Below, one piece after another: positions 8,810 to 17,785 of a stretch of DNA of 64,000 nt. The stretch is from M30B80 sp965656935. Lineage in GTDB: Bacteria; Pseudomonadota; Alphaproteobacteria; Rhodobacterales; Rhodobacteraceae. The position numbers and the translations under genes are program-made. Below the pieces are notes generated by a model that worked only from the letters and a program-made list of their open reading frames with translations, was not told the origin of the DNA and ran no database searches. Every line of letters starts with the position of its first letter. The first letter of the stretch is position 1. The stretch is taken from NCBI GenBank assembly GCA_965656935.1, contig CBFHMG010000004.1, positions 124,001-188,000 on the forward strand. The letters are read 5' to 3'.

Positions 8810-10972
8810 GTGCCGCACCTGTCATCGCTCAGATCCCGAATGGAGGGCCAGACAACGGGCTGGGTCCATGCGCTGATCAATGGCCAAAGGGGCGCGCTGA
8901 TGCCTTGGGCGCCGGTCTGTGTCGGGGCAGGGGTGGTGCTGTATTTTGGCCTGAAATTCGAACCTGACATGCTGACCTATAGCCTTGTCTTGGTGGCGGG
9001 TCTTATCGCGCTGGCCCTATCGCGCCTTGCCCCTTTGCGTGAAGGATATGGCCCTGTTTTCATGGGGTTATCCCTTATTCTTGCGGGGTTTTTACTGGCG
9101 GGTGCGCGCGCCCATCATGTCAGCGGCCCTGTTCTTGATTTCCGCTATTACGGCCCGATTGAAGGGCGGGTGGTGGCGATTGACCGATCGGCCTCGGACG
9201 CGCTGCGCCTGACCTTGGACCACGTGGTGCTGTCGCGCATCCCGCGCGAGCAGACGCCGCTGCGGGTCCGTGTCTCGCTGCATGGCGAACAAATCTGGCT
9301 TGATCCTGCGCCAGGTGATCTGGTGATGATGACAGGGCATCTTTCGCCCCCCGAAGGTGCGGCAGAGCCCGGTGGCTTTGACTTCCAGCGCCATGCTTGG
9401 TTTTTAACGCTTGGTGCGGTTGGCTATACGCGCACGCCCGCGCTCTTGCTGGAGCCGCGTGCGCCGCGTTCTGCCCCGATCACCCATATGCGCCTGCGCC
9501 TCTCCGCCGCCATCCAGAGCAGGATTGACGGGCAGGCTGGGGCTTTCGCGGCGGCGGTTCTGACGGGTGATAGATCGGGCCTGAATGCGACCTCGATCGA
9601 GAATATGCGCGCCACGAATATCGCGCATCTCTTGGCAATTTCGGGGCTGCATATGGGGCTTTTGACGGGGTTTATTTATGCCGCCCTGCGCTATGGCTTG
9701 GCGCTGAGCCAGACCCTCGCGCTGCGCTACCCGATCCGAAAATGTGCCGCGATGGCCGCGCTGCTTGCAGGCGCGTTCTATCTGGCCTTGTCAGGCGGCA
9801 ATGTCGCGACCGAGCGGGCCTTTATTCAGGTGGGCGTGATGTTTACGGCCGTTATGCTCGACAGGCGGGCCGTGACGCTACGCTCGGTTGCGATTGCGGC
9901 ATTGATCGTGCTGGCCCGCCGCCCCGAGACGCTGCTGTCACCCGGTTTCCAGATGTCCTTTGCCGCCACGGTGGCGCTGGTGGCTGTGTTCAATGCCTTG
10001 CGTGGGCGCGAGTGGCTCAGACGCCAACCCAAATGGGCCAAAGGCTTTACCGCATTGGTAATTTCCTCAGTGGTGGCAGGGGCCGCGACAGCCCCTTTTG
10101 CGGCGGCGCATTTCAACCAGATGGCAAGCTATGGCTTGCTGGCCAATCTTTTATCGGTGCCGGTCATGGGCTCGGTCGTTATCCCCTTTGCGGTGCTGGC
10201 AGGGCTGTTATGGCCCTTGGGGCTGGATTGGCTGCCCTTTTGGGTGATGGAGCAGGGTCTGATCTGGATATTAAGCGTCGCGGCGCATATCGCGGATTGG
10301 CCCTCGGCCACGCGTTTGGTTCAAGTGCCCCAGCCTTGGGTTTTGCCGCTGCTGAGCATGGGCGCGTTGCTTGTTATAATCTGGCAAGGCAGGGGGCGGT
10401 TTATCGGGGTTTTGCCGATGCTTATGGGCCTTGCGCTGTGGCAAGGGGCGGCGCGGCCTGAGCTGCTGGTTTCACCCTCTGGCGGGATTGCGGGGCTTTT
10501 GACGCCTGAGGGGCGCGCGCTGTCGCGGGATAGGGGCGATGGCTTTGTTGCTGGCATCTGGCTTGAAAATGACGGGGACGGGGCCGATCAGGCACAAGCC
10601 GCCGCCCGATCTGGTTGGCGCGAGGATGGCGCGGGGCATAGCGTGGTCTTGGCAGGGCGTTCGATCTGGCATGGCCGTGGTGCGCAGGCCGCGGGTGAGG
10701 CCGACGGGGCCTGCGCCCGCCACCGCATCGTCATCATCGCCACCCCGCCCGAGACCGAGCGTATCGCCTCAATGCCTGATGCGGCGGGGAATGTTTTGCC
10801 AAGCCCCCTCCAAGGGGCGGCCCATGCGCATGGGCCGTCCGAGGCCTGCGTGTTCCTGACGCCAGAGAGCTTCCGCCGCACTGGGGCGATTGCCTTTGCG
10901 CTGGATCAAGACAGGCTTGTCGCGGTGAGCTCTGCACAAATTCAGGGCCGCCGCCTCTGGTCGCGGCAATAA
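8810..10972 (+). CDS. comEC: ComEC/Rec2-family DNA-uptake channel protein
   Basis: A 720-residue membrane protein with the ComEC layout: N-terminal membrane segments, a soluble DUF4131-like part (GRVVAIDRSASDALRLTLDH), then the competence core with AAVLTGDRSGL, ATNIAHLLAISGLHMGL and SGGNVATERAFIQ. The C-terminal part is short and lacks a clear metallo-beta-lactamase motif. In competent bacteria ComEC carries single-stranded DNA across the inner membrane. The start used is GTG at 8810; ATG at 8840 is also possible. It converges on lexA and shares a bidirectional hairpin with it. Confidence 0.93.
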   Translation: MPHLSSLRSRMEGQTTGWVHALINGQRGALMPWAPVCVGAGVVLYFGLKFEPDMLTYSLVLVAGLIALALSRLAPLREGYGPVFMGLSLILAGFLLAGARAHHVSGPVLDFRYYGPIEGRVVAIDRSASDALRLTLDHVVLSRIPREQTPLRVRVSLHGEQIWLDPAPGDLVMMTGHLSPPEGAAEPGGFDFQRHAWFLTLGAVGYTRTPALLLEPRAPRSAPITHMRLRLSAAIQSRIDGQAGAFAAAVLTGDRSGLNATSIENMRATNIAHLLAISGLHMGLLTGFIYAALRYGLALSQTLALRYPIRKCAAMAALLAGAFYLALSGGNVATERAFIQVGVMFTAVMLDRRAVTLRSVAIAALIVLARRPETLLSPGFQMSFAATVALVAVFNALRGREWLRRQPKWAKGFTALVISSVVAGAATAPFAAAHFNQMASYGLLANLLSVPVMGSVVIPFAVLAGLLWPLGLDWLPFWVMEQGLIWILSVAAHIADWPSATRLVQVPQPWVLPLLSMGALLVIIWQGRGRFIGVLPMLMGLALWQGAARPELLVSPSGGIAGLLTPEGRALSRDRGDGFVAGIWLENDGDGADQAQAAARSGWREDGAGHSVVLAGRSIWHGRGAQAAGEADGACARHRIVIIATPPETERIASMPDAAGNVLPSPLQGAAHAHGPSEACVFLTPESFRRTGAIAFALDQDRLVAVSSAQIQGRRLWSRQ

Positions 10973-11003
10973 AAAAGCACGCCCCAACGGGAGCGCGCTT
11001 TTT
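10971..11003. terminator. Bidirectional terminator between comEC and lexA
   Basis: A stem of about 13 bp (outer arms 10973-10982 and 11093-like sequence at 10993-11002) with A and T tracts on both sides lies between two convergent stop codons. The single A/C mismatch on the plus strand becomes a T/G wobble on the minus strand, so it folds slightly better as the lexA terminator. Confidence 0.75.
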
Positions 11004-11048
11004 GAATTTTCATTGGCAGAATTGTCAGGGCAAGGCCCTGTCTGTGTC

Positions 11049-11750
11049 TCAATATGTCCGGATCAGCCCGACAAGACGCCCCTGCACCTTCACCTGATCT
11101 TCCGGCAGAACGCGGGTTTCATAGGCGGGGTTGGCGGCTTCCAGCGCGATCATGCCGGCCTTGCGGCGGAACCGTTTCAGCGTGGCCTCATAGCCTTCGA
11201 CCAAAGCGACAACGATATCCCCGTTATCGGCTGTGGAGCCTTCCTCGATCACGACGATATCCCCTTCATTGATACCCGCCTCGATCATCGAGTCGCCCTT
11301 CACCTCAAGCGCGTAATGGCTTTTGCCAGTGCCAAGCATCTGGTGGGGTACCGCGACATGGCTTGCCACTTCAGCCAATGCCTCAATCGGGGTGCCTGCC
11401 GCGATGCGGCCCATCACGGGCAACTCAATCGCGACGGCGCTTTCCACAGGGATCGCATCGCGGGGCGGATCAACCTTGTCACCGTCAATCACACGTGGCG
11501 AAAATCCGGTTGCGCCTGCCAGCTTTTGCTCCAGCGCTTCGGGCAGTTTCACAACCTCCAAAGCGCGGGCCTTATGGGCGAGCCTGCGGATGAAGCCGCG
11601 TTCTTCCAAGGCGGTGATCAGGCGGTGGATGCCCGATTTGGAGCGCAAATCCAGCGCCTCTTTCATCTCGTCAAAAGAGGGCGGCACACCATCACGCTGC
11701 ACGCGTTTATGAATGAATTCCAACAGATCGAGCTGTTTTTTGGTCAGCAT
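11049..11750 (-). CDS. lexA: LexA SOS repressor
   Basis: A 233-residue repressor-protease. The start used is the ATG at 11750 (MLTKKQLDLLEFIHKR), which matches family starts; the frame extends 10 codons further without support. The N-terminal winged helix is residues 1-65. The cleavage site is Ala118-Gly119 in RIAAGTPI. The catalytic pair is Ser154 in GDSMIEAGI and Lys192 in EGYEATLKRF. It represses DNA-damage genes and cuts itself when RecA filaments form. Its own promoter carries three GTTC half-sites (11796-11821), so it is very probably autoregulated. It converges on comEC. Confidence 0.97.
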   Translation of the reverse strand: MLTKKQLDLLEFIHKRVQRDGVPPSFDEMKEALDLRSKSGIHRLITALEERGFIRRLAHKARALEVVKLPEALEQKLAGATGFSPRVIDGDKVDPPRDAIPVESAVAIELPVMGRIAAGTPIEALAEVASHVAVPHQMLGTGKSHYALEVKGDSMIEAGINEGDIVVIEEGSTADNGDIVVALVEGYEATLKRFRRKAGMIALEAANPAYETRVLPEDQVKVQGRLVGLIRTY

Positions 11751-11795
11751 GTTCAATATTCCCCGTTTGGGCCGCATCACTGCTCGGGCCGGGTT

Positions 11796-11821
11796 GTTCG
11801 GGTTATGTTCTACCCTTGTTC
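11796..11821 (-). promoter_or_regulatory. Triple GTTC LexA operator in front of lexA
   Basis: Three GTTC half-sites on the plus strand (11796-11799, 11807-11810, 11818-11821) are each separated by exactly 7 nt, giving a perfect 11-bp period. GTTC-N7-GTTC is the known LexA box of alphaproteobacteria. On the minus strand the sites read GAAC and overlap the -10 element and spacer of the promoter. Confidence 0.88.
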
Positions 11822-11835
11822 GCCCATTGTGTCAA
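11807..11835 (-). promoter_or_regulatory. Sigma-70 type promoter of lexA
   Basis: On the minus strand a perfect TTGACA -35 box (11830-11835) is separated by 17 nt from TAGAAC as the -10 box (11807-11812). The placement is 57 bp before the lexA ATG, and the LexA half-sites cover it. Confidence 0.75.
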
Positions 11836-11855
11836 CAATTTGTGAAAACGCAGCG

Positions 11856-13043
11856 CTACAGGGTGATGTAGTCGACCATGCTGCCCGCTTTGAGCGCCTC
11901 TTGATGGGGCGGGCGGATCATCAGCGCGCCTGCTTGCGAGAAGATGCTGAGCAAGGCGCTGTCCTGCCGTGTGAAGGGGGTGATCTCGGGCAGGGGGTGG
12001 CTGTGATGCTCCAGTGTGGCGCGCATGTAGTGCTCACGCGGGCCATTGGGCGGCAGATCAACGCCAAGCCGCGCCTGAAATCTGCGCGGGGCTGTGGCGG
12101 GCAGGCCCAAAAACCCATGCAGCATCGGGACCAGAAACAAATGCCCGCAGACCATGGCCGAAACAGGATTTCCGGGCAGGCCAAGCATGGCGGATTTGCC
12201 CAAGCGGCCCGCCATCAGCGGTTTGCCCGGCCGCATCGCGATTTTGTAGAAGGCGCGCTCCAGCCCCATCTCTTGGGCCACTTGCCCCACCAGATCATGG
12301 TCGCCAACCGAAGCCCCGCCAATGGTCACGATCAGATCAGCGCTGGAGGCGAGATCAAACACCGTCTCGAGGCTTTCACGGGTGTCGCGTGCAATCGGCA
12401 AAAGGCGCGCATGCCCGCCCTCGGCCTCGATCATCGCTTTCAGCCCGAAGGTGTTCGAGGCGATGATCTGATCGGGGGCGGGGTCTGCGCCCGGCATTAC
12501 CAATTCATCCCCCGTGGCGATCAGCGCGACCTCGGGCTTGCGCGTGACCTGCAGGCGCGGCGCATTCATCGAGGCCGCGAGCGCCAGATCTTGGGGGCGC
12601 AAACGGCGCGGGGCCTGCAGGCGGTCGCCGATGCGGAAATCATTGCCCGCGGCACGGATATGGGGGCCTTCATCAAACCCGTCCTTGAGGGTGATCACGT
12701 CGCCTTCAGGGGTGACATCTTCCTGAATGACAATCCTGTCTGCGCCTTCGGGCACGGGCGCGCCGGTGAAAATGCGCAGCGCCTCGCCCTCTTGCAAAAC
12801 GCCCCTCCACATATGGCCGGCAGGGGCTTCACCCACGACACGAAACTGCGCGCCTGCCTGCGCTTGCGAGGCTTTCACAGCATAGCCATCCATCGCCGAG
12901 GCCGCAAAGGGCGGCTGATCCCGCATGGCGGTAACGGGGGCGGCCAAGACCCGCCCCAATCCGTCTTGCAGGGCAATCTCCTCGGAAGGCAGGGGGGTGG
13001 TCAGGGCCAGACAGGCCTCAAGCGCTTGCGCGACGGTGATCAT
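11856..13043 (-). CDS. moeA: Molybdopterin molybdotransferase MoeA
   Basis: A 395-residue protein of normal MoeA length. Visible marks are PFAASAMDGYAVKA near the N-terminus, IFTGAPVPEGADRIVIQED, the MPT-binding GGASVGDHDLV and the GLPGNPVSAMVCGHLFL loop near the C-terminus. MoeA inserts molybdate into adenylylated molybdopterin at the end of molybdenum-cofactor synthesis. Its start overlaps the moaC stop by 4 bp, which places it as the last gene of a trpG-trpD-trpC-moaC-moeA unit. lexA follows on the same strand but has its own promoter. Confidence 0.95.
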   Translation of the reverse strand: MITVAQALEACLALTTPLPSEEIALQDGLGRVLAAPVTAMRDQPPFAASAMDGYAVKASQAQAGAQFRVVGEAPAGHMWRGVLQEGEALRIFTGAPVPEGADRIVIQEDVTPEGDVITLKDGFDEGPHIRAAGNDFRIGDRLQAPRRLRPQDLALAASMNAPRLQVTRKPEVALIATGDELVMPGADPAPDQIIASNTFGLKAMIEAEGGHARLLPIARDTRESLETVFDLASSADLIVTIGGASVGDHDLVGQVAQEMGLERAFYKIAMRPGKPLMAGRLGKSAMLGLPGNPVSAMVCGHLFLVPMLHGFLGLPATAPRRFQARLGVDLPPNGPREHYMRATLEHHSHPLPEITPFTRQDSALLSIFSQAGALMIRPPHQEALKAGSMVDYITL

Positions 13044-13522
13044 TCGGCTTCATAGCGGCCCGATTTGCCGCCATCCTTCAGCACAACCCGCAGACCGCCG
13101 ATCTCCATGCCGCGATCCACGGCTTTGAGCATGTCATAGACCGTCAGCGCCGCCGTTGAGGCCGCGCAGAGCGCTTCCATCTCGACACCCGTCTGACCCG
13201 AGGTTTTCACTGTGGCTTCGATCCGCACTCCTGGCAGGCTGGCATCAGGCTGCAAATCAAGCGAGACCTTGGTGATCGGCAGAGGATGGCAGAGCGGGAT
13301 CAGATCGGCCGTTTTCTTGGCCCCCATGATGCCTGCAAGCCGTGCAATCCCCAGAACATCGCCTTTCTTGGCGCTGCCTTCTTGAAGGATATCAAAGGTT
13401 TCGGGCAGCATCTTGACCCATGCTTGAGCGGTCGCAATGCGATCGGTCATAGCCTTCTCTGAGACATCGACCATATGGGCCTGCCCCGCGCCGTCAAAAT
13501 GGGTCAGCTTGCCTCCCGACAT
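13040..13522 (-). CDS. moaC: Cyclic pyranopterin monophosphate synthase accessory protein MoaC
   Basis: A 160-residue protein of typical MoaC size. Conserved segments are LTHFDGAGQAHMVDVSEKAM at the start, the active-site loop DLIPLCHPLPITKV, and TGVEMEALCAASTAALTVYD. MoaC acts with MoaA to turn GTP into cyclic pyranopterin monophosphate, the first molybdopterin intermediate. It overlaps trpC by 1 bp and moeA by 4 bp, so it is translated in a coupled manner within the trp/mo operon. Confidence 0.96.
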   Translation of the reverse strand: MSGGKLTHFDGAGQAHMVDVSEKAMTDRIATAQAWVKMLPETFDILQEGSAKKGDVLGIARLAGIMGAKKTADLIPLCHPLPITKVSLDLQPDASLPGVRIEATVKTSGQTGVEMEALCAASTAALTVYDMLKAVDRGMEIGGLRVVLKDGGKSGRYEAE

Positions 13523-14334
13523 CAGGCCATTCCTGTCATCGGTTTATCCAACAGCGCACGGGTTGCGGCGGCGACATCATCCTGCCGCATCAGGCTTTCG
13601 CCAATCAAGAAGCAGCGCGCACCATAGCGGGCCATATCGGCCAGATCGGCAGGGGTGAACAAGCCGCTTTCCGAAATCATCAAGCGGTTCTCAGGGGCCA
13701 TGCGCACAAGGCGGCGGGTGGTGTCCAAAGTGGTCTCAAAGGTGTTGAGATCGCGGTTATTGATCCCCAAGAGCCGCGATTTGAGGCGCGAGGCGCGCTC
13801 AAGCTCTTCTTCGTTATGTACCTCGATCAACGCATCCATGCCCCATTCTTCGGCGGCTTTCTCAAGCTCATCGGCTTGGGCATCACTGACCGAGGCCATG
13901 ATGATCAGAATGCAATCCGCCCCCCAAGCGCGCGCTTGGGTCACCTGATAGGTGTCATACATGAAATCCTTGCGCAAAACGGGCAGATCGCAGGCCTCGC
14001 GCGCGGCGATCAGATACTCGGGCGCGCCCTGAAAGCTGGGGCCATCAGTCAGCACCGACAGGCAGGTCGCCCCGCCATCGGCATAGGCCTTGGCCAAAGC
14101 GGGCGGATCGAAATCGGCGCGGATCAGACCCTTGGAGGGGCTGGCCTTCTTGATCTCGGCGATCAGCCCATAGCCCTGCTGGCTGGCTTGCTGCAGCGCA
14201 TCGCCAAAGGGGCGCACGGGCGAGGCCGCGCGGGCTTGGGCGCAGATGTCTTCATAAGAGGTCTCGGCGCGATCCGCGGCGATTTCCTCAAGCTTATAGG
14301 CTTTGATCTTTTCAAGGATGGTTGGGGTGCTCAT
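13522..14334 (-). CDS. trpC: Indole-3-glycerol phosphate synthase
   Basis: A 270-residue TIM-barrel enzyme. It has the substrate-binding stretch LIAEIKKASPSKGLIRADFD, the catalytic lysine in PVLRKDFMYDTYQV, LLGINNRDLNTFETTL, and the phosphate loop SESGLFTPADLADMARYGA. It closes the indole ring of indole-3-glycerol phosphate in tryptophan synthesis. The protein is monofunctional, without a fused TrpF. It overlaps trpD by 4 bp and touches moaC by 1 bp, so it is one cistron of a compact operon. Confidence 0.97.
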   Translation of the reverse strand: MSTPTILEKIKAYKLEEIAADRAETSYEDICAQARAASPVRPFGDALQQASQQGYGLIAEIKKASPSKGLIRADFDPPALAKAYADGGATCLSVLTDGPSFQGAPEYLIAAREACDLPVLRKDFMYDTYQVTQARAWGADCILIIMASVSDAQADELEKAAEEWGMDALIEVHNEEELERASRLKSRLLGINNRDLNTFETTLDTTRRLVRMAPENRLMISESGLFTPADLADMARYGARCFLIGESLMRQDDVAAATRALLDKPMTGMA

Positions 14335-15359
14335 GCGGCAGCCTCCGATGTGATGCGGGCCAAGGTCTCAACCGCGCGTTTCGCGGCACCTGAATCGATG
14401 CTTTCGCGTGCCATTTCAACGCCTTGCTTCAAGTCGCTGGCTTTATCCGCCACAACCAGCGCCGCCGCTGCGTTCAGCAAAACCGCATCGCGATAGGCGC
14501 TTTGCGCGCCCTCCAGCAGGGCCTTGAAAGCCACGCCGTTTTCTTCGGGTGTGCCACCAAGAATGTCACGGAAAGGATGCACGGGCAGGCCTGCATCCTC
14601 AGGGTGAACTTCCAACCCTGTAATCTTGCCATCTGCCAGAACCGCGATATCGGTCTTGCCTGTGATGGTGATCTCATCGGTGCCATCCGAGCCATGCACC
14701 AGCCATGCTTTCTCGGAACCAAGCTCCTTCAGGGTCTCGGCCATGGGGAAAATCAGGTCGATCGCGAAAGCGCCGGTCAATTGGCGTTTGACGCCTGCGG
14801 GGTTGGTCAGCGGCCCGAGGATGTTGAAGATGGTCTTGCAGCCAAGCTCGGTGCGCACGGGCATCACATGTTTGATTGCAGGGTGATGCATCGGGGCCAT
14901 CATAAAGCCGATCCCCGCCTCGGCAATGGCGCGCTCGACCACATCGGCGCCGACCATGACATTGATCCCCATCACCCCAAGCGCATCCGCTGCGCCCGAT
15001 TTGGAACTCAGATTGCGATTGCCATGCTTGGCCACGGGCACGCCAGCGCCCGCCACCACAAAAGCCGTGGCAGTCGAGATATTCAGCGTGCCTTTTCCAT
15101 CCCCGCCCGTGCCCACGATATCCATCGCGCCCTCGGGGGCGTTCACGGCGACACATTTGGCCCGCATCACAGCGGCGGCGGCGGCATATTCCGCCACAGA
15201 TTCGCCGCGCGCGCGCATCGCCATCAACAGCCCGCCCATTTGCGCGGGCGTGGCTGTGCCCTCGAACAAATGGGTGAAGGCCTGCTCCGCCTGTGCGCGC
15301 GAAAGCGGCCCCTCGGAGGCGGCGTAGATCAGGGGTTTCATTGCATCTGAAGCACTCAT
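14331..15359 (-). CDS. trpD: Anthranilate phosphoribosyltransferase
   Basis: A 342-residue enzyme with the PRPP-binding motif VGTGGDGKGTLNISTATAFV and the following KHGNRNLSSKSGAADALGVM, both diagnostic of TrpD. The later segment FNILGPLTNPAGVKRQL is also family typical. It joins anthranilate to PRPP in the second step of tryptophan synthesis. The start overlaps the trpG stop by 4 bp and the stop overlaps the trpC start by 4 bp. Confidence 0.97.
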   Translation of the reverse strand: MSASDAMKPLIYAASEGPLSRAQAEQAFTHLFEGTATPAQMGGLLMAMRARGESVAEYAAAAAVMRAKCVAVNAPEGAMDIVGTGGDGKGTLNISTATAFVVAGAGVPVAKHGNRNLSSKSGAADALGVMGINVMVGADVVERAIAEAGIGFMMAPMHHPAIKHVMPVRTELGCKTIFNILGPLTNPAGVKRQLTGAFAIDLIFPMAETLKELGSEKAWLVHGSDGTDEITITGKTDIAVLADGKITGLEVHPEDAGLPVHPFRDILGGTPEENGVAFKALLEGAQSAYRDAVLLNAAAALVVADKASDLKQGVEMARESIDSGAAKRAVETLARITSEAAA

Positions 15360-15943
15360 GCGGGTTCTGCCGTTTTTGCCATATCAAGAAAATTCCTCAG
15401 CATCGCATGCCCATGCTCGGAGCGGATGCTTTCGGGGTGGAATTGGACGCCCTCGATGGGCAGCGTTTTATGGCGCAGGCCCATAATATTGCCGTCGGGC
15501 AATTCTGCAGTGATTTCAAGCTCATCAGGCAGGCTGTCGCGATCCACCACAAGGCTGTGGTAGCGTGTGCCCAAAAGGGGCGAGGGCAGCCCCGCAAACA
15601 CGCCTTTGCCCTGATGGTGAATTTCACCCATCTTGCCATGCACGATCTCGTTACAGCGCACCACCTTGCCGCCAAAGGCCTCACCAATAGTTTGGTGGCC
15701 CAGACACACCCCCATCAAAGGCACGCGCGCGGTGGCCGCGGCCTTGGTCAGGCTTAGGCAAATTCCTGCCTGTGCGGGGTCGCGCGGGCCTGGCGAGAGC
15801 AAAATCGCCTCGGGTTTTAGCCCGAGCGCGTCCTGCACAGTTAGCGCATCATTGCGGACAACCTTCACATCCGCGCCCAATTCGCCCAAATAATGGACAA
15901 GGTTATATGTAAAACTGTCGTAATTATCGATCAGTAGCAGCAT
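15356..15943 (-). CDS. trpG: Anthranilate synthase glutamine amidotransferase subunit
   Basis: A 195-residue class I glutamine amidotransferase. The start chosen is the ATG at 15943 (MLLLIDNYDSFTYNLVHYLG), the standard TrpG beginning; an upstream in-frame extension has no support. The catalytic Cys is in MGVCLGHQTIGEAFGG and the His/Glu pair in GVQFHPESI. It supplies ammonia to TrpE. It is the first gene of the overlapping trpG-trpD-trpC-moaC-moeA run, while trpE is separated from it by about 1.8 kb. It may also serve in para-aminobenzoate synthesis, as is common for this subunit. Confidence 0.96.
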   Translation of the reverse strand: MLLLIDNYDSFTYNLVHYLGELGADVKVVRNDALTVQDALGLKPEAILLSPGPRDPAQAGICLSLTKAAATARVPLMGVCLGHQTIGEAFGGKVVRCNEIVHGKMGEIHHQGKGVFAGLPSPLLGTRYHSLVVDRDSLPDELEITAELPDGNIMGLRHKTLPIEGVQFHPESIRSEHGHAMLRNFLDMAKTAEPA

Positions 15944-16076
15944 GTTGCCTGCCCTCGTGAATAGGGGGTGAAGCGCGCGCGCGCTCGGGGTATACATGTT
16001 CAGAGCCGCGCGGCATGGTCAAGGGATCGGGCGGGATAAACAACTATAGAGCAATCGTTAAAGCGGGTGGGCTGAA

Positions 16077-17777
16077 ATGATACGGGGCATTTTGACGGGT
16101 GGAATTCTGGGGGCGGTGGTTTCAGGTCTGGGACTGGGGCTTGTATCGCTCAGTGTGCCATTGCCAGATCGAAGCGGACCAGCTTCGGTTTTGACGGCCC
16201 CTGACCCGACGGAAAATCTGGAAGAACCGCAACAGGATGCGTCGCCAGACGTACAGCAGGAGGCGCAAGACCCTGCCCCTGAGCAGGACAGCGCGGCCCA
16301 ATCCGCCCCGAATGACAGCGCGCCTGTGGTTGAGGAACCTTTCAACCAGATCGAGCCTGAACCCCAGACCGAGCTAAGCCCCGACGCCCCCGCTCCAACC
16401 GTGTTTGGCGCGCCCGAGGCCCCGATTGCCGCCGCCCCCGCTATGCCATCGGTGAGCGAGACCGAAACAGCCCCGCGCCCTGATCCAACAGCGGATATTG
16501 CGCGGCCAAGCATCGCTTTCCCGACCATCGGCGGCGAGGATGAAACCGCCGCCCCCGATACGGCCAATGATCCTTTGGCCCCGCCCGCCGAGCTGCAACC
16601 CGCCCCGATGACCCCGCCTGATGCAGGCCAATCGCCCGAGACGGTCGATCAAACTGTCGAAGAAGACACCTCCGCGCCGCTCGCCCCCTCCATCGCGCAG
16701 CCTGCGCCGCCACCCCCCGCTTTGGGCGGCGGCTCAGCCTTGACACTTGCGCAGCCCTCCGAAGGGGCCGATACATCCGCGCCAGCGCCTGCCATCGCGG
16801 GTGTCGCGCCTGCGCCCCCAGCCCTTGGGGCTGAGCCTGCCGCCGGCACACAAACCGCTGCCGCTCCTAATCCCGCCGCCTCAGAAGCGGCCACAAGCAT
16901 TGCCCCTCCTGCGCGCGTAAGGCCACAGGAAGACGACACGCAGGAGATGGCTATGGCCGAGCCTGTCGCCCCCGTTTTGCCAAGCGTCACAGCGCAGCCC
17001 TCGGGCAATTCATTGGTCGCGCCCCAGCCGTCTGAGCAGGATGCCGAGCCTGCCGCGACGCCTGAGCCAGACACAGCCATGCCAGCCGCTCCCGATTTGT
17101 CGCGAGCGATTGAGGCCTATGCCGCCAGCTTTGATCCGACCGAGACCCGTCCGCTGATGTCAGTCATCTTGATCGACGATCCCGAAGAGGAGTTGGACCG
17201 CGCCTCGGTGATCAGCCTTGGCTTGCCTGTGACCATCGCCATCGACCCGATGCGCGAGGATGCGGCTGAGGTTGCCGCCCTCTACCGCGAGGCAGGGTTC
17301 GAGCTTGCGCTTATGGCCACGATTTTCCCCGAAGGCGCGGAAGCCACGGATGTCGAGGTCGCGCTGACCTCAGCCGAGGAAACGCTGCCTGAAACGGTGG
17401 CCATTCTCGATACGGTTGATGGGCGCATTCAAGGCAACCGCGCGGTGCTGGATGCGGTTGTGGCCGCAATCGGCGAAAGCGGGCATGGCTTGGTGGCTTT
17501 CCCGCAAGGATTGAACGCAGCCGAGGCCAGCGCCACGCGCGAAGAGGTGCCTGCCGCCACGCTTTTCCGCGAGCTGGATGACGAGCGGGAACGCGCCACA
17601 GTGATCAGCCGTTTTCTGGACCGCGCGGCCTTTGCTGCAGCGCAAGAAGGCTCGGTGATTGTCTTGGGGCACACCTATTCGGAAACGGTCACAGCACTTT
17701 ATTCATGGGCGCTCGGCTCACGCTCCGAGAGCGTGGCGCTTGCGCCTCTCTCGGCTGTGTTGCTGCGGGAAGAATAA
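16077..17777 (+). CDS. Divergent polysaccharide deacetylase with long Pro/Ala-rich linker
   Basis: A 566-residue protein. It starts with a membrane anchor or signal (MIRGILTGGILGAVVSGLGL). Residues of about 40-345 are a low-complexity Pro/Ala/Glu stretch with few hydrophobics, likely disordered and periplasmic. The last 215 or so residues match the divergent polysaccharide deacetylase family: SVILIDDPEEELDRASVISL, LGLPVTIAIDPMREDA, and VIVLGHTYSETVTALYSWAL. The enzyme activity of this family is not well established and a role in the envelope is inferred. It is transcribed against the trp genes and lies between trpG and trpE, ending 8 bp from the trpE stop codon. Confidence 0.82.
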   Translation: MIRGILTGGILGAVVSGLGLGLVSLSVPLPDRSGPASVLTAPDPTENLEEPQQDASPDVQQEAQDPAPEQDSAAQSAPNDSAPVVEEPFNQIEPEPQTELSPDAPAPTVFGAPEAPIAAAPAMPSVSETETAPRPDPTADIARPSIAFPTIGGEDETAAPDTANDPLAPPAELQPAPMTPPDAGQSPETVDQTVEEDTSAPLAPSIAQPAPPPPALGGGSALTLAQPSEGADTSAPAPAIAGVAPAPPALGAEPAAGTQTAAAPNPAASEAATSIAPPARVRPQEDDTQEMAMAEPVAPVLPSVTAQPSGNSLVAPQPSEQDAEPAATPEPDTAMPAAPDLSRAIEAYAASFDPTETRPLMSVILIDDPEEELDRASVISLGLPVTIAIDPMREDAAEVAALYREAGFELALMATIFPEGAEATDVEVALTSAEETLPETVAILDTVDGRIQGNRAVLDAVVAAIGESGHGLVAFPQGLNAAEASATREEVPAATLFRELDDERERATVISRFLDRAAFAAAQEGSVIVLGHTYSETVTALYSWALGSRSESVALAPLSAVLLREE

Positions 17778-17785
17778 CGACCGTT

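Noticed and set aside
11013..13055. 680-codon plus-strand open frame
   Set aside because: It is antisense to lexA and moeA, both with clear family motifs; its translation has no recognisable pattern and reflects GC-rich codon bias.
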